DNA of 62,170 bases from Candidatus Gastranaerophilales bacterium (GTDB lineage: Bacteria > Cyanobacteriota > Vampirovibrionia > Gastranaerophilales > Gastranaerophilaceae), in contig CALUQY010000014.1 of the NCBI GenBank assembly GCA_944323035.1, positions 1 to 62,170 on the forward strand. Reading direction: 5' to 3'. Under the pieces are notes generated by a model. The model worked only from the letters and a program-made list of their open reading frames with translations, was not told where the DNA came from and searched no databases. Of this stretch, positions 24,711 through 32,576 are shown one piece after another. Numbering within the stretch: the stretch's first letter is position 1; the number at the start of each line of letters is the position of its first letter. The translations under genes and the position numbers were made by a program.

Positions 24711-25409
24711 TCAAGAATTTATTTGTATAATCGGACTTTTTTCCTGCGCTTTTATAACCGGTGCTTTTTTGTTTAGAAGTTCTACTAATTCGTCTAAGAC
24801 AGGGATTTCGCTCTCAAAGTGTCCTATGTCTATAATTGCGATTTCGCTATCAAGTGCCGTGTGGAATTTTAAATCTCCGGTGATTAATACCTCCGCTCCG
24901 CACTCCAGCGCGTCATGCCAGAAATCAGTTCCGCTTCCGCCGCAAAATGCTATACGCTTGATTGTTTGCAGGTTTTTCGGATTCGTATAGCGAATGCTTT
25001 TTGAAACAGATTTCAAAATTTCAAGTAGTTTTTCAAAGCTAATAACGCTGTCGTAAAAACGGAGAAATTCATGTTCAATTCCGCGGTTTATTGAAAACCC
25101 AAGCTTTTTAATCAGTGTTTCTGTAGTGCCGCACGGTGCTTTGTCAAGGTTTGTGTGCGCGCAGTAGATATCAATTCCTCTATAAAAGTTAATAGGCACC
25201 GTAAACAGCGGGTGGTGTGAAATTATCATATCGCAGGATTGGGTTTGTGCCTGATTTAAAATATCCTCTGTCACGGTAAGGCAAAGCATGACTTTTTTGA
25301 CCTCCGGATTAGGCGTTTCAACAATCCAGCCGCTTAAATCCCACGGCTCTGCACTCTCCGGCGGCGCCGATTTTTCTATGATTTTTGTTAATTCATATTT
25401 GTTGACCAT
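24711..25409 (-). CDS. NIF3-family dinuclear-metal protein
   Basis: 232 residues, near the short end for the family and lacking the inserted PII-like domain of longer members. The metal-binding motifs are 'MIISHHPLF' (two His), 'CAHTNLD' (His, Asp) and C-terminal 'IDIGHFESE' (His, Glu), with 'ITGDLKFH' before it. Homologues form toroidal hexamers; a GTP cyclohydrolase-I-like role was proposed but the biochemical function is unsettled. Its start overlaps the end of coaBC by 22 bases, completing the gmk-coaBC-NIF3 operon. Confidence 0.88.
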   Translation of the reverse strand: MVNKYELTKIIEKSAPPESAEPWDLSGWIVETPNPEVKKVMLCLTVTEDILNQAQTQSCDMIISHHPLFTVPINFYRGIDIYCAHTNLDKAPCGTTETLIKKLGFSINRGIEHEFLRFYDSVISFEKLLEILKSVSKSIRYTNPKNLQTIKRIAFCGGSGTDFWHDALECGAEVLITGDLKFHTALDSEIAIIDIGHFESEIPVLDELVELLNKKAPVIKAQEKSPIIQINS

Positions 25410-26587
25410 ATTCTTTTTAAAATTTCTTTTGCAATATTTTCTTTGGAAGTTTTTTCTATCTTTTCAATGCCGCCGTTTTCGTTTAAGATGTGAACTTCAT
25501 TTTCGTCACTGCCAAAGCCGATATCTTTGCGGGAGATGTCGTTTGCAATAAGATAATCGCAGCCTTTTTGGGCGATTTTTTCTTTTGCATTAGCAAGCAG
25601 ATTTTCACTTTCAGCGCAAAAACCTATGATTTGTACGTTCAAATGTTTTTCTTTTTTTAGATCGCAAATGGTTTTTAAAATATCCGGATTTTTGACAAGC
25701 GTCAGGGTTATTTCATCGGTTCCGCCGGATTTTTTAATTTTCTGTTCTGCGGTTTCTTTTACCCTGAAATCCGCGACCGCTGCTGCCATAAAAACCGCAT
25801 CCATATTTTCAAAATGTGTCAGAACCTCTTTTTGCATTTCAAGAGCGGATTTTACCATAATGGTGCCGGATGCAGGAACGGTTGAAATAAGAGTTACTTC
25901 CGCACCAAGAGCTTTTGCGGTTTTTGCGAGAGCAAAGCCCATTTTGCCGGAGGAATAGTTGGAAATATATCTGACCGGATCAATTTCTTCAATTGTACCG
26001 CCTGCAGTGATTAAGATTTTCTTACCTTCGAGCGGCAGGTTTGCGGTTAGTTCAGTGATTGCGCTGTCAAAGATTTTATCAAGAGATGCGAGTCTGCCCT
26101 GTCCTTCGTCGCCGCATGCCAGAAATCCGCTTTCAGGCTCTACAATTTTGTAATTAAGTTCTGCCAGTTTTTTCAGGTTTTCTTGAATAATTTTGTTTTC
26201 CCACATATTGCAATTCATTGCAGGTGCAAGAATAACAGGCTTTTTAAACGCGCAGACAACAGATGTCAGAAGGTTATCGCAAATTCCGTTTGCGAGTTTG
26301 GAAATAGTATTTGCGGTAGCTGGAGCTATCACAAAAATATCTGCTTCATCCGCCAGTGAGATATGCTCCGGTTTGAAATCCTCAATTTCAAACTCGTGGA
26401 TAGCGACTTTATTTTGTGATAAGTTTTGCAAGGTTAGTTCGGTGACAAAATTCAGCGCATTCGGGGTCATAATGACTTTGACTTTTGCGCCGTTGCGTTT
26501 AAACATTCTGACAAGTTCGCAAGCCTTATAGGCTGCAATCCCGCCGGTAATGCCTATAAGAACAGTTTTGCCGCTTAAATTACACAT
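25388..26587 (-). CDS. coaBC: Bifunctional phosphopantothenoylcysteine decarboxylase / phosphopantothenate-cysteine ligase
   Basis: Two consecutive CoA-synthesis enzymes in one 399-residue chain. The N-terminal HFCD flavodoxin-like decarboxylase (about 1-180) has 'GITGGIAAYKACEL', the active-site His region 'EHISLADEADIFVIAPAT' and 'PAMNCNMWEN'. The C-terminal ligase domain begins 'LPLEGKKILITAGGT' with 'SNYSSGKMGFALAK' and the KKSGGTDEI-type loop. It has standard length. Overlaps gmk by 8 bases and NIF3 by 22, a tight operon. Confidence 0.96.
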   Translation of the reverse strand: MCNLSGKTVLIGITGGIAAYKACELVRMFKRNGAKVKVIMTPNALNFVTELTLQNLSQNKVAIHEFEIEDFKPEHISLADEADIFVIAPATANTISKLANGICDNLLTSVVCAFKKPVILAPAMNCNMWENKIIQENLKKLAELNYKIVEPESGFLACGDEGQGRLASLDKIFDSAITELTANLPLEGKKILITAGGTIEEIDPVRYISNYSSGKMGFALAKTAKALGAEVTLISTVPASGTIMVKSALEMQKEVLTHFENMDAVFMAAAVADFRVKETAEQKIKKSGGTDEITLTLVKNPDILKTICDLKKEKHLNVQIIGFCAESENLLANAKEKIAQKGCDYLIANDISRKDIGFGSDENEVHILNENGGIEKIEKTSKENIAKEILKRIWSTNMN

Positions 26588-27143
26588 TTGCCGCCTCTTT
26601 TTTGATGATTTCTTCCAATTTTAGAATAGCAGAGTCAACTTCATCGTTTACGATTGTGTAATCATATTTTTTTGCGCGTTCAATTTCTTCTCTAACCGCG
26701 CTTAAACGTTTTTGAATAGTTGCTTCATCTTCTGTATGGCGGTTGCGCAAACGGTGCTCAAGCTCTTCAAGGCTTGGCGGTGCTATAAAAATTAAAACCG
26801 CATCCGGCATCTGTTCCTTAACTTTTAAGGCGCCGACCGTTTCGATTTCAAGGATTAAATTTTTGCCGTTATTCAGACATTTATCAACAAATGCGCGTTT
26901 CGTGCCGTAAAGATTTTGTGCAAATTCCGCCCATTCAAGAAACTCGCCGTTTTTAATACTTTTTTCAAACTCATCACGTGTCAGATAAAAATAATTCACA
27001 CCGTCTTGCTCGCCCGGGCGCTTGTCGCGTGTTGTGCAGGAAATTGAAAGGCTGTAATTAGGATTTCGTTTAAGAAACCCGTTTATAACAGTGCCTTTCC
27101 CAACACCTGACGAACCGGATAATACAAATAATTTTTTCTTCAT
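26580..27143 (-). CDS. gmk: Guanylate kinase
   Basis: Phosphorylates GMP to GDP with ATP. P-loop 'SGSSGVGKGTV' near residue 10, GMP-binding 'SCTTRDKRPGEQDGVNY', 'FLEWAEF' and lid 'RNRHTEDEATIQKR' are all present. 187 residues from the internal ATG used here. An ATG 18 bases upstream is in frame but lies in the divergent promoter. There is no SD; a TATAAT (minus strand, 27153-27158) ends 9 bases before ATG, so the mRNA probably has almost no leader. Confidence 0.95.
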   Translation of the reverse strand: MKKKLFVLSGSSGVGKGTVINGFLKRNPNYSLSISCTTRDKRPGEQDGVNYFYLTRDEFEKSIKNGEFLEWAEFAQNLYGTKRAFVDKCLNNGKNLILEIETVGALKVKEQMPDAVLIFIAPPSLEELEHRLRNRHTEDEATIQKRLSAVREEIERAKKYDYTIVNDEVDSAILKLEEIIKKEAANV

Positions 27144-27160
27144 AGTATACTTATTATACA

Positions 27161-28318
27161 ATGAATATGTTAAAAGAAAAAGATGTTTATGATTTTTTGA
27201 GGAATCTTAATACTAAAACGGGGTTGAAAGACACATTAAAATATTTAACGGTGTATCTGCGTGGGGCTGTGAACGCCGGTGCTGTCTGGGTGCTTTTGAT
27301 TAATCCCGAGACAAACAAACCTATGCATAAAGTCTGTTCTTATGATGCTCGGGAAAGGCTTGCAATGATGCCTGAGAGGGTGCAAAAAATTAATAAGCTT
27401 GTTGTTGATTATTTTGAGAATACTTTTGAGCCGGAAGATATTCTGGAGTTTATAAATTCTATATCAGAAGATGACCTGATTGTTGAGCCGGTAATTTTTT
27501 CTAAAAATCTTCAGGGAGTGCTGGGGGTGCTTGGCAAGAATAATAATTTCCGCAGTGAAAACTCGGATTTTGTACGCCTTATTCTGGAAACTGCCGCCCA
27601 AAAACTTGAAATTATCTCCCTGAAGGAGGAAAACGAGCGTACTTTTAAGGAAAGAATGGAGTTTTTAGCCAGTATTTCGCATGAATTTAAAACTCCGTTA
27701 AATTCTATTATCGGTTTTTCTGATATCTTACAGTTGAAAAATCAAAATCCCGAGCTTGAAAAATATATCAAAAATATTTCTAATTCGTCAAAATTTCTTC
27801 TCGGGCTGATTCTGGATGTACTGGATCTTTCGCGTTCCCAGAGCCGGAAATTGGAATTGCAATATGAGCAATTTTCGCCCAAACACGTTATTCTTGAAAT
27901 TCTTGAGTCGCTTGAAAATCAGATAAAAGAGAAAAATCTTGAGGTTCGCTATACTTTAATGGAAATGCAGATTAATGCGGATTTAAGGCGGTTCCGCCAG
28001 CTTGTTCTTAATCTTATAAGTAACGCGGTAAAATTTAATAAAGTTAACGGTAAAATTACGATTGTTTCTTACCGCAACGAGAAGGGCGAATTTGTTTTTG
28101 AGATTAAAGATACGGGTGACGGAATAAGTAAAAAGGATTACAACAAAATTTTTAAATTTTTCTCTCAGGTTAATCAGGATCAATTGAAGCGCCAGCAGGG
28201 ATCGGGTGTGGGGTTATTTTTGTGTAAAACGATAGTTGATGCGCATAAGGGGCATATTGATTTTAAATCGCGGCTGAATTACGGCAGTACCTTCTGGTTT
28301 ACGCTGCCGGCAGCTTGA
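27161..28318 (+). CDS. Cytoplasmic sensor histidine kinase with GAF-like domain
   Basis: 385 residues without membrane segments. A GAF-like sensor region covers about 20-150 and a short coiled linker 150-168. HisKA has H-box 'ASISHEFKTPLNSIIGFSDI' (His174), and HATPase shows 'NLISNAVKFN', 'DTGDGISKKDYNKIFKFFSQ' and 'GSGVGLFLCKTIV'. All catalytic boxes are intact, so it is an active kinase. No response regulator is nearby (orphan kinase), similar to cyanobacterial kinases that pair with distant regulators. Divergent from gmk by 17 bases. A second in-frame ATG occurs two codons later; neither has an SD. Confidence 0.9.
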   Translation: MNMLKEKDVYDFLRNLNTKTGLKDTLKYLTVYLRGAVNAGAVWVLLINPETNKPMHKVCSYDARERLAMMPERVQKINKLVVDYFENTFEPEDILEFINSISEDDLIVEPVIFSKNLQGVLGVLGKNNNFRSENSDFVRLILETAAQKLEIISLKEENERTFKERMEFLASISHEFKTPLNSIIGFSDILQLKNQNPELEKYIKNISNSSKFLLGLILDVLDLSRSQSRKLELQYEQFSPKHVILEILESLENQIKEKNLEVRYTLMEMQINADLRRFRQLVLNLISNAVKFNKVNGKITIVSYRNEKGEFVFEIKDTGDGISKKDYNKIFKFFSQVNQDQLKRQQGSGVGLFLCKTIVDAHKGHIDFKSRLNYGSTFWFTLPAA

Positions 28319-28330
28319 TGAAAGTATAAA

Positions 28331-28372
28331 GAAGGCAATAAGTAAATAAGGCAATGGGGCAATGGGGCGAAA
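28331..28372. repeat. Short tandem GGCAAT-rich stretch
   Basis: Contains AAGGCAATAAGTAAATAAGG and further GGCAATGG units. A similar stretch on the opposite strand occurs at about 61107-61137. This suggests a small dispersed intergenic repeat. Confidence 0.5.
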
Positions 28373-28381
28373 CAACTATTC

Positions 28382-28540
28382 GTCATTGCGAGGAGTGAAC
28401 GTAGTGAACGACGTGGCAATCCACCGGCGGTCAAGCCGGTTTCATGTGTGGAAGTCGAACTTACGGTCACGTTTAACAATAATATTAGGCCAATGTGGGT
28501 TGACTGGATTGCCACGCTCCCGTTGGTCGCTCGCAATGAC
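28382..28540. repeat. MITE-like element with terminal inverted repeats
   Basis: About 159 bases bounded by GTCATTGCGAG and its complement CTCGCAATGAC. Inside is a second perfect inverted pair CGTGGCAATCCA / TGGATTGCCACG (28412-28423, 28505-28516) and an ACCGGC/GCCGGT hairpin. The 'GTCATTGCGAGG...GGCAATCC' consensus is a known type of palindromic non-autonomous repeat found in many bacterial genomes. It is more GC-rich than its surroundings and has no coding sequence. Together with the GGCAAT stretch it fills most of the 302-base gap between the kinase and the transporter; nothing else is apparent there. Confidence 0.8.
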
Positions 28541-28620
28541 ATGAGCCGATTTCGCGTGTTGGTTTCAAAATGGTGAAAATACTCTTATAGTGCCGGCATT
28601 AAACAGTTGGTATGTCGCTT

Positions 28621-29661
28621 TTACCTTATTTTTGATTTCGGGTCTAAGATATCCCTAATCGTATCGCCGATAAGGTTGAAGGACAAAACTGCTATAAATA
28701 TCAGGAACCCCGGTGTCAAAAGCCACGGACGGTAAATAATGTTTGAGAATACCTGCGCTTCTTTAAGCATATTCCCCCAGCTTGCATCAGGCTGCTGAAT
28801 ACCTAGACCTAAAAAGCTTAACCCCGATTCCGACAGAATATATGACGGAATGGATAGGGTTATCGCAACAATTATAAAGCTCGTTGTCTGGGGGAGAATA
28901 TGCTTTGTGATAATCCTGAAATCTGATGCGCCGATTGATTTCGCGGCCTGAACAAATTCCTGATTTTTTATAGATAAAACCATACCTCTGACAACCCGCG
29001 CGAAGCCTGCCCAGCCAATAAATGCAAGGATTATAACTATCAACATAAATCTTTGGATACTTGTCATACCGGCCGGCAGAATTGACGCTAATATGATTAA
29101 AAGATAAAAACTCGGAATTGACATAATTCCTTCTGCAATCCGCATCATCACAGCGTCAACTTTTCCGCCGAAATATCCCGAAACCCCGCCGTAAATCATT
29201 CCAATCGGAAATAGTACAAAAAGTGCCAGAAATCCTATTGTCATAGAAATCCGGCCGCCGAAAAGTATTCTTGAAAATACATCCCTGCCGTTGATATCAG
29301 TGCCCAGCAGAAAAAGCTGCCCGCCTTTATCCACTGTCACGAGATGAAATTTACCGTCCTCACCGCGGGCAAAGAACTTCAGATAGTATTTCTGTGAACG
29401 GTCAAGCCGGTAGATGCTGAAATTCGTTTCGTCAAATGAGCGCTTATAATTATATGTATATGGTCTTGATAATTTCCCTTTCTCATCAATCGTAAAGATT
29501 TTGGAAGGCGGCGCGTATGCAAGGCTTCTGTTCGCAAAATCCTTGCTATAAGGCGCAATAAAGTTTGCGAAAGCCAGCGCAAAATAGATTATAAAAAGCA
29601 CCCATAGCGCGATTTTTGCAAATTTATCCTTAATTAAGCCGTTAAAGATTTCTTTGAACAT
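28621..29661 (-). CDS. Peptide ABC transporter permease (DppC/OppC type)
   Basis: 346 residues. An N-terminal membrane helix (about 15-37) is followed by a periplasmic insert of about 100 residues, then five helices with the EAA signature loop 'EFVQAAKSIGASDFRIITKHILPQ' and 'SFLGLGIQQPDASWGNML'. It forms the inner-membrane channel with the preceding permease for oligopeptide or related solute uptake. The enlarged insert before 'LFLLGTDINGRDVFSR' resembles microcin/oligopeptide YejE-type permeases. Its start abuts the upstream permease stop. No ATPase gene follows; the MITE-like element does. Confidence 0.9.
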   Translation of the reverse strand: MFKEIFNGLIKDKFAKIALWVLFIIYFALAFANFIAPYSKDFANRSLAYAPPSKIFTIDEKGKLSRPYTYNYKRSFDETNFSIYRLDRSQKYYLKFFARGEDGKFHLVTVDKGGQLFLLGTDINGRDVFSRILFGGRISMTIGFLALFVLFPIGMIYGGVSGYFGGKVDAVMMRIAEGIMSIPSFYLLIILASILPAGMTSIQRFMLIVIILAFIGWAGFARVVRGMVLSIKNQEFVQAAKSIGASDFRIITKHILPQTTSFIIVAITLSIPSYILSESGLSFLGLGIQQPDASWGNMLKEAQVFSNIIYRPWLLTPGFLIFIAVLSFNLIGDTIRDILDPKSKIR

Positions 29662-30638
29662 TATTTAATTCCTCCCGTCCTGATTCGAGGGTCGGTAAAG
29701 ATTAATAGCAAATCTGCTATTAAGTTGCCTAAAATAAGCATGATTGCTCCCATCATCAGTGATGCCATTACAAGATTAATGTCGGATTTCATGACTGCTT
29801 CAAGGATTAAACGGCCTAATCCCGGATATTGGAAAACATATTCCGTAAGCGCAGCCCCGCTCAGCAATCCCGCAAACTCAAACCCCAGAAGTGTAATCAT
29901 AGGATTAACTGCGTTCCTTAACGCGTGTTTAAATACAACTTTAAACTCGCTGATGCCCTTTGCACGCGCAAATTTTACATAATCGCTGTCAAGAACATCC
30001 AGCAGGTTTCCTCTCATCTGCCGCTGCAAGCCGGCAAGCGAAATCGTAAAAAGTACCGTCACAGGCAAAATCAGGTGCTTGGTTATATCAAGGATTTTTT
30101 GACCTAAATTCATTTCAAGGAAATTGGAACTTGTCAGCCCGCCAATCGGAAACCAGCCGGTTTTAACGGCAAAAATCAAAAGCAAAACTGCAAAGAAAAA
30201 TGACGGTATTGCCATACCGATACTTGTCAGAACCGTTAAAATCCTATCCAGCGGTGATTTCCATTTTACGGCGGCAATTATTCCGAGCGGCACTCCTACA
30301 AGCCACGTTAAAAAAATTACGATTGTTGTCAAAAGCAGTGTGTTCGGAATTCGCTCTTTCAGCTTTTGCGCTACCGATTCACCATTGGAAGTTATTCCCA
30401 AATCACCTTTGATAAAAGATTTTGCCCACAGTCCATACTGAACCGCTATATTTTTATCTAGTCCCAGCCGTTCGCGTTCTCTATCCAGAGTTTCTTGCGA
30501 AATTGAAGGGTTTAAACGCAGTTCCGCAAGCGGATCAACCGGCGAAAGTCTTATCAGTGCAAAACTTACGACGGATACGATTATCAGAAGCGGAATGGTT
30601 TGTAAAATGCGTTTTAGAATATATTTAATTATGTCCAT
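29661..30638 (-). CDS. Peptide ABC transporter permease (DppB/OppB type)
   Basis: 325 residues, beginning MDIIKYILKRILQTIPLLII. Six membrane helices are expected, with the family landmarks 'FIKGDLGIT', 'AVKWKSPLDRILT', the EAA loop 'DYVKFARAKGISEFKVVFKH' and 'AALTEYVFQYPGLGRL'. Its ATG overlaps the end of the binding-protein gene by 14 bases. A longer frame starting 33 bases upstream was rejected because it runs deep into the previous gene. Partner of the DppC-like permease immediately downstream. Confidence 0.92.
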   Translation of the reverse strand: MDIIKYILKRILQTIPLLIIVSVVSFALIRLSPVDPLAELRLNPSISQETLDRERERLGLDKNIAVQYGLWAKSFIKGDLGITSNGESVAQKLKERIPNTLLLTTIVIFLTWLVGVPLGIIAAVKWKSPLDRILTVLTSIGMAIPSFFFAVLLLIFAVKTGWFPIGGLTSSNFLEMNLGQKILDITKHLILPVTVLFTISLAGLQRQMRGNLLDVLDSDYVKFARAKGISEFKVVFKHALRNAVNPMITLLGFEFAGLLSGAALTEYVFQYPGLGRLILEAVMKSDINLVMASLMMGAIMLILGNLIADLLLIFTDPRIRTGGIK

Positions 30639-32484
30639 TTCCGCCCCCCGTATCAATATAAATCTCTTCAATATTATGGATTATGCCGCCAAGTGAGGTC
30701 GGGTAAACATTTTTAAATTTATTCCTTATCGCGCTTATCCTGACCGGCGAATAGAGATAAATCATTGGTTTTTCATTGTAAATTATTTCCTGATATCGGT
30801 CATAATATTTCTTTCTGTCCTCAAATGAAAGCGCGGTCGCGCCTTTTTCAAAAAGGTAATCCAGTTCTTTTTCCCACGGTAAAAGGTTTACACCGGCTTC
30901 TGCGGGTTTGCGCTGGTTGTACATGTGTAAGGCGCCGTTTGAAAGCCATACGTTTTTCCCGCCGTTCGGCTCAAGCGGGGAGCCGGTAAGCCCCATTACA
31001 ACCATATCCCATTCATAGGTTGAAAGTAATTTATTTACAAGCGAATTGAATTCAATCGGTTTGAAGTTGACTTTCATCCCTAAATCTTCTAAATCCTGCT
31101 TGACCATAACGCCTATGGCTTCGCGTTCGCTGTTACCCGCGTTTGTCAAAAGGTCAAATTCAACGCGGTTGCCGTCTTTGTCGCGAAGTCTGCCTTTTTT
31201 ATCCCACGTGAAGCCCGAGGCGCGCAAAAATTCTTTCGCCTTTTCAACATCCCGCGGATACGGCTTTAATTCTTCATTAAGAAAGATTGAATTTAAGCTT
31301 TCCGGTGTAAACAGCGGTTTGGCAAATCCGTTTGCAATATTGTAAACCATATTTTCCCTGTCGATGACAAGGTCAACGGCTTTGCGGAAGTTCAAATCGC
31401 GGAACCATTTCCCCTTTATCGGGTCAACATAAGGCTTTCCGTTTTCATCCTTTCTGTCGTTTAAATTCATTGAAAGGTACATTGTTCCGGTGTCGGGGCC
31501 GAGATTTATCATTGAAAAATCGCCGTGTGTCTGCCGTTCTTTAAAACGGGGAACATCAGAACCTTTCACACCGATAACGTCAAGTTCTCCGCCTTCAAAT
31601 TTTAAAACTTCATTATTGGCATCACCGACAATCAAATAAATAATTTTATCAAGATATGGAAGCTTTTCACCTTTGGAATTTATCATGTAATAGTCCGGAT
31701 TTCGTTTATAAACGGCGCGTTGCGCGGGAACGTATTCAACCATTCTGAACGGGCCGGAGGTTACTAAATCCTTAGGATTAATATTGGTTGACATAAAGGT
31801 GTCGAAAAATTCTTTGCCTTTTTTGACCGCGGGTTCAAATATATGTTTAGGGGCAACAGGTGTGGAAAGCGATGCCAGAAAAGGCGCAAACGGCTCCGGT
31901 GTTGTAAACTTTACGGTATAGTCATCAAGTTTTTGAACCGTTGGGAGTTTGCCGCTAACGCTTATAGAATCTCTTGTTGAAGTGTTTCCGTAGCCGTCTA
32001 AAATAATATTTTTCCACGTAAAATAAACGTCATCCGCTGTAATTGGTTTTCCATCAGACCATTTAACGCCGTGGCGCAGATGTACTATATAATCATTTCC
32101 GCTAATCTCAAAGGATTTTGCGAGTTTTGGAATATATTGCCCGCTCACTGGATCAATAGTCACAAGTCCGTCATACATAATATCGGCAAAAGTTGAGGAT
32201 GTTGCATCTTTAGAGTTAAACGGGTTAAACGTTTTCGGGCCTTCGCCTATTGTGGAATTAATCATTGTACCGCCGAATTTGCCGGCAGGCAGGTCTGTTT
32301 GAATATAATCGACCCCGTTAATTGTGACATTTTTACGATTTGCAGGGTAAAAATCAAGTGTAAGTTTTTCCTGTTGAACTTCTTGTTTTTGAATTTGGGT
32401 TTCCGGTATATCGCGCCTAATGCAGGCCTTACCCAGAAGAAATATTAAAATTATGACTAATACAACATAACCCGAATTTTTCAT
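30625..32484 (-). CDS. Peptide ABC transporter substrate-binding protein (SBP_bac_5), probable lipoprotein
   Basis: 619 residues. The N-terminus has a hydrophobic helix ending GKAC at Cys21, an imperfect lipobox that probably anchors it to the membrane. The binding domain shows the family 5 signature 'KSFEISGNDYIVHLRHGVKWSDGKPITADDVYFTWK', 'FRKAVDLVIDRENM' and 'NAGNSEREAIGVMVKQDLEDLGMKVN'. It delivers oligopeptides (or similar ligands) to the two permeases encoded downstream. First gene of the transporter operon; the start lacks a clear SD and may be near-leaderless (TGCTAATCT 6 bases upstream). Confidence 0.92.
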   Translation of the reverse strand: MKNSGYVVLVIILIFLLGKACIRRDIPETQIQKQEVQQEKLTLDFYPANRKNVTINGVDYIQTDLPAGKFGGTMINSTIGEGPKTFNPFNSKDATSSTFADIMYDGLVTIDPVSGQYIPKLAKSFEISGNDYIVHLRHGVKWSDGKPITADDVYFTWKNIILDGYGNTSTRDSISVSGKLPTVQKLDDYTVKFTTPEPFAPFLASLSTPVAPKHIFEPAVKKGKEFFDTFMSTNINPKDLVTSGPFRMVEYVPAQRAVYKRNPDYYMINSKGEKLPYLDKIIYLIVGDANNEVLKFEGGELDVIGVKGSDVPRFKERQTHGDFSMINLGPDTGTMYLSMNLNDRKDENGKPYVDPIKGKWFRDLNFRKAVDLVIDRENMVYNIANGFAKPLFTPESLNSIFLNEELKPYPRDVEKAKEFLRASGFTWDKKGRLRDKDGNRVEFDLLTNAGNSEREAIGVMVKQDLEDLGMKVNFKPIEFNSLVNKLLSTYEWDMVVMGLTGSPLEPNGGKNVWLSNGALHMYNQRKPAEAGVNLLPWEKELDYLFEKGATALSFEDRKKYYDRYQEIIYNEKPMIYLYSPVRISAIRNKFKNVYPTSLGGIIHNIEEIYIDTGGGNGHN

Positions 32485-32546
32485 AGTATCAGATTAGCAT
32501 AAAAAACGTTTTTGTTGAATACTCTATTGACTGATTGTAGAATTAA

Positions 32547-32576
32547 AAAGAAAGGGTGTATAATTTCCCTTTCTTT
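32547..32576 (-). terminator. Terminator of glgA
   Basis: Ten-bp stem AAAGAAAGGG/CCCTTTCTTT (32547-32556 with 32567-32576). On the minus strand it is followed by TTTTTAATT; it overlaps the glgA stop codon. Confidence 0.8.

Noticed and set aside
28382-28540. CRISPR or attachment site
   Set aside because: The repeats are inverted pairs within one unit, not regularly spaced direct repeats; no cas or integrase genes are present.
28279-28544. Overlapping open frames on both strands in the gap before the transporter
   Set aside because: They are translations of the palindromic GTCATTGCGAG element and have no SD or recognisable protein features.
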